Origin: Leucobacter viscericola
Lineage (GTDB): Bacteria; Actinomycetota; Actinomycetes; Actinomycetales; Microbacteriaceae
Direction of reading: 5' to 3'
Length of the DNA: 64,000 bases
NCBI RefSeq assembly: GCF_011299575.1
Contig: NZ_CP049863.1
Location: 3,162,001 to 3,226,000 of the forward strand
Shown here: in pieces, positions 62,083 through 64,000 of the stretch
Layout: each line of letters starts with the position of its first letter
How positions within the stretch are numbered: position 1 is the first letter of the stretch
Notes under the pieces: model-generated
Told to the model about the DNA's origin: nothing
Databases searched by the model: none
Seen by the model: only the letters and a program-made list of their open reading frames with translations
Translations under genes and position numbers: made by a program

Positions 62083-63837
62083 CTATGAGGTCAGCGAATC
62101 CGCGTATTCCTTGTTGTCGGCAAGCCACGTTGTGATGATCTCGTCGTACTTCGCCGGATCGTCGTTCTCGTTCAGCAAGACATTTTCAAGCGAGTTCAGC
62201 TTCTCTGAGTCCATCTTGAAGTTCTTCATCCAGCCCGCAACCTCAGGGAAGTCCTTCTCGAAGGTGCTGCTGCCGTAAGCGTTCAGCGTTTCCGCCTTGC
62301 CCAAGGTGTTCTTAGGATCCTTGAGATCCTTCAGCGGGAACGCGTCGTACGCCCAGTGGGGCTGCCACAGGGTCACGACGATGTTCTCGTCTGCCTTCGT
62401 GGCGGCCTTCAGCTCGGACAGCATCGCTGGGGTGGAGGAGGTGGTGTAATCCATCTTCTCCAGGCCGTAGCTCGGAATGACCTTTTCTGTGGTGACCTTT
62501 GTGAGTCCCGCGCCCGGCTCAATGCCAATAATCTGGTTGTTGAACTTGTCCGCATTCTTCGCGAGCTCGTCGAGCGAGTCAATCGGGGCATTTTCATTTA
62601 CCGCGATGGTGAGCTTTGCCTCATCGTTCCACTCGCCCAGTTTGACGATGTCGTCACCGTACTTCTTGAGGTATTCCGCGTGAGTGTTGGGCTGCCACAC
62701 GTCGAGCACGAGATCAAAATCACCATCGGCCAGCCCAAGAAAGACTGCGCCAGGATCTGCCTCGGTGAGTTCTACGTTGTAGCCCTCCTCCTCGAGCACG
62801 TGCTTCCAGAGGTGGCTCACCGCAATCGCTTCGTCCCAGTTGAACAGGCCGATCTTAATGGTGCCCTTTGACTCGGCCTGGCTATTGTTTGCCGCAAAGC
62901 CAGAGAACGCGAGCAGTGCCACCGCGACGACGGCAGCCGTCGCGACAACGATCCTGCGCTTCTTGTTGCTTGCCGGGGTTTGGGGCGACTTCGCGCCCCG
63001 CGATCTGCGAGATTTCTGCGATCCGAATGCGCCCGTGACCCGATCAAGAATCATGGCGAGGATCACAACGGAAAGACCCGCCTCAACACCGAGCCCAACG
63101 TCGATGCTGTTCAGGCTCTTGACGACGTCGCCGCCGAGCCCGCCCGCACCGACCATGCCGGCGATGACCACCATCGAAAGTGAGAGCATAATGACCTGGT
63201 TGATGCCGGCCATGATCGAGGGCATCGCGAGGGGCAACTGAATCTGGCGCAGGATGCGACGAGGGGTCGCACCGAACGCGTAGCCCGCCTCGACGACCTC
63301 ACGGTCGACGCCGCGGATCCCGAGCTCGGTGAGCCGTACCCCGGGGGCGAGCGCAAACACCACGGTCGCGACGATGCCGGGAACCACACCGAGGCGGAAC
63401 AGCATCAGTGCGGGAATAAGGTACACGAACGCCGGCATCGTCTGCAGGAAGTCGAGGATCGGCCGGATGATCTTGGACGCGGTGTCATTGCGGGCCGCGA
63501 GGATTCCAATCGGGATCGCGATCAGCAGCGCAAAGATGGCGGCTAGAAGCACAAGCGCCAGGCTGTCCATCGCGTTGTCCCACTGATTCACCCCCACAAT
63601 GACGAGCAATCCGAGTGTGGATCCGAGCGCGAGTTTCCATCCCTTTGCGTACCAAGCGATGGCGGCGATCAAGATGATGATGATCCAGAAGGGTGGGGAG
63701 CTGAGCGCAAAATCGAGCGTCTCGTACATGGTGCGAATGATCGCTCGCAGCACATCGAAGAATCCGTTGAAGCTCGAGGTGAGCCAGTCAACAAAGACAT
63801 CTACCCATTTGCCCAGGGGAATACGAAAATCGTTCAT
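62083..63837 (-). CDS. Fused glycine betaine/proline ABC permease and substrate-binding protein
   Basis: This 584-aa protein joins a permease (residues about 1-290) and a binding protein (about 320-584). The permease holds six helices and the coupling segment EAGYAFGATPRRILRQIQLPLAMPSIMAG (near 190-218). A membrane segment RRIVVATAAVVAVALLAFSGF (near 292) leads to the binding domain. That domain has LFNWDEAIAVSHLWKHVLEEEGYNVE and TLWQPHWAYDAFPLKDLKDP, the aromatic box of betaine binders. It takes up osmoprotectants. GGAGG precedes ATG 63,837, and it directly follows the ATPase gene. Confidence 0.9.
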   Translation of the reverse strand: MNDFRIPLGKWVDVFVDWLTSSFNGFFDVLRAIIRTMYETLDFALSSPPFWIIIILIAAIAWYAKGWKLALGSTLGLLVIVGVNQWDNAMDSLALVLLAAIFALLIAIPIGILAARNDTASKIIRPILDFLQTMPAFVYLIPALMLFRLGVVPGIVATVVFALAPGVRLTELGIRGVDREVVEAGYAFGATPRRILRQIQLPLAMPSIMAGINQVIMLSLSMVVIAGMVGAGGLGGDVVKSLNSIDVGLGVEAGLSVVILAMILDRVTGAFGSQKSRRSRGAKSPQTPASNKKRRIVVATAAVVAVALLAFSGFAANNSQAESKGTIKIGLFNWDEAIAVSHLWKHVLEEEGYNVELTEADPGAVFLGLADGDFDLVLDVWQPNTHAEYLKKYGDDIVKLGEWNDEAKLTIAVNENAPIDSLDELAKNADKFNNQIIGIEPGAGLTKVTTEKVIPSYGLEKMDYTTSSTPAMLSELKAATKADENIVVTLWQPHWAYDAFPLKDLKDPKNTLGKAETLNAYGSSTFEKDFPEVAGWMKNFKMDSEKLNSLENVLLNENDDPAKYDEIITTWLADNKEYADSLTS

Positions 63838-63839
63838 GG

Positions 63840-64000
63840 TTATGCCTCCTGAGGTGTGGTGGACTCAGCGAGTGCAGCCGTGATGGATTCGCCGGAGACG
63901 GTCGGGGTCGGCTCGATAATCGGAATCTCAGTTGTCATGGTTGGTACGTTTGCGAGTGACGCGAGCAGCGTGACGCGAGGCACAACACCGATGAGGCGGT
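63840..64000 (-). CDS. Glycine betaine ABC transporter ATP-binding protein, 3' end only
   Basis: The last 52 codons of a gene cut by the right edge, read RLIGVVPRVTLLASLANVP near its start, the usual ending of ProV/OpuAA-type ATPases after the CBS domains, followed by a Thr/Pro-rich tail ending TTPQEA. Its stop is 2 nt before the permease start. The ATPase motifs themselves are outside the window. Confidence 0.7.
   Translation of the reverse strand, partial: RLIGVVPRVTLLASLANVPTMTTEIPIIEPTPTVSGESITAALAESTTPQEA

Noticed and set aside
1-64000. CRISPR array or transposase
   Set aside because: No regularly spaced repeats and no transposase-like frame seen on either strand.

Overview
The window looks like chromosome from a high-GC Gram-positive actinobacterium, most likely of the family Microbacteriaceae. 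The reasons are GTG/TTG starts behind strong GGAGG sites, two cell-wall proteins ending in LAVTG sorting signals, SelO ending in Cys-Gly-Thr, a fused glycine-betaine permease/binding protein, and many actinobacterial small families (DUF6325-like, SHOCT, GAP, CsbD). The genus cannot be fixed by reading alone.

Positions 1 to about 13,780 are the right-hand part of a tailed prophage, almost wholly on the minus strand. In transcription order it has a zinc-ribbon protein, a tRNA and a tRNA-like minihelix, a two-gene accessory module (378-aa soluble protein plus four-helix membrane protein), a lipoprotein, small and large terminase, portal, a MuF head protein fused to a nuclease-like toxin domain, tRNA-Tyr, scaffold, major capsid, head-tail connectors, tail terminator and the start of the major tail protein. 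Tape measure, lysis, integrase and repressor must lie to the left. At 13,740-13,778 is a 39-bp copy of the 3' end of what I read as a tRNA-Pro(GGG) gene, the likely right attachment site, followed by a terminator.

Positions 13,780-25,763 form a 12-kb plus-strand island. It ends at a second, degenerate copy of the same tRNA 3' end. It carries essentially one operon of three genes: a 2,066-aa STAND/NACHT ATPase with an N-terminal Cap4-like nuclease domain, a 234-aa helical protein, and a 1,243-aa protein with a C-terminal PD-(D/E)xK nuclease domain. No integrase is present. This is the best candidate in the window for an undescribed anti-phage system.

From 26 kb onward the content is ordinary chromosome. 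It has an MFS transporter; an SdrD-like cell-wall adhesin in an operon with an ECF sigma factor that carries its own zinc-finger/transmembrane extension; YbaK; a DUF4352-like lipoprotein; a glutaminase-MFS-VOC operon; a second LAVTG surface protein with DUF11-like repeats; a DUF805 protein and a type I sulfatase. Then come a run of membrane proteins (AI-2E family, GAP, ChaA-like, FUSC), a MarR regulator, an amine oxidase/amino-acid permease pair, an SDR39U1/MMPL pair facing SelO, a CsbD stress protein, a PACE-like efflux protein, and a glycine betaine ABC transporter cut by the window edge.
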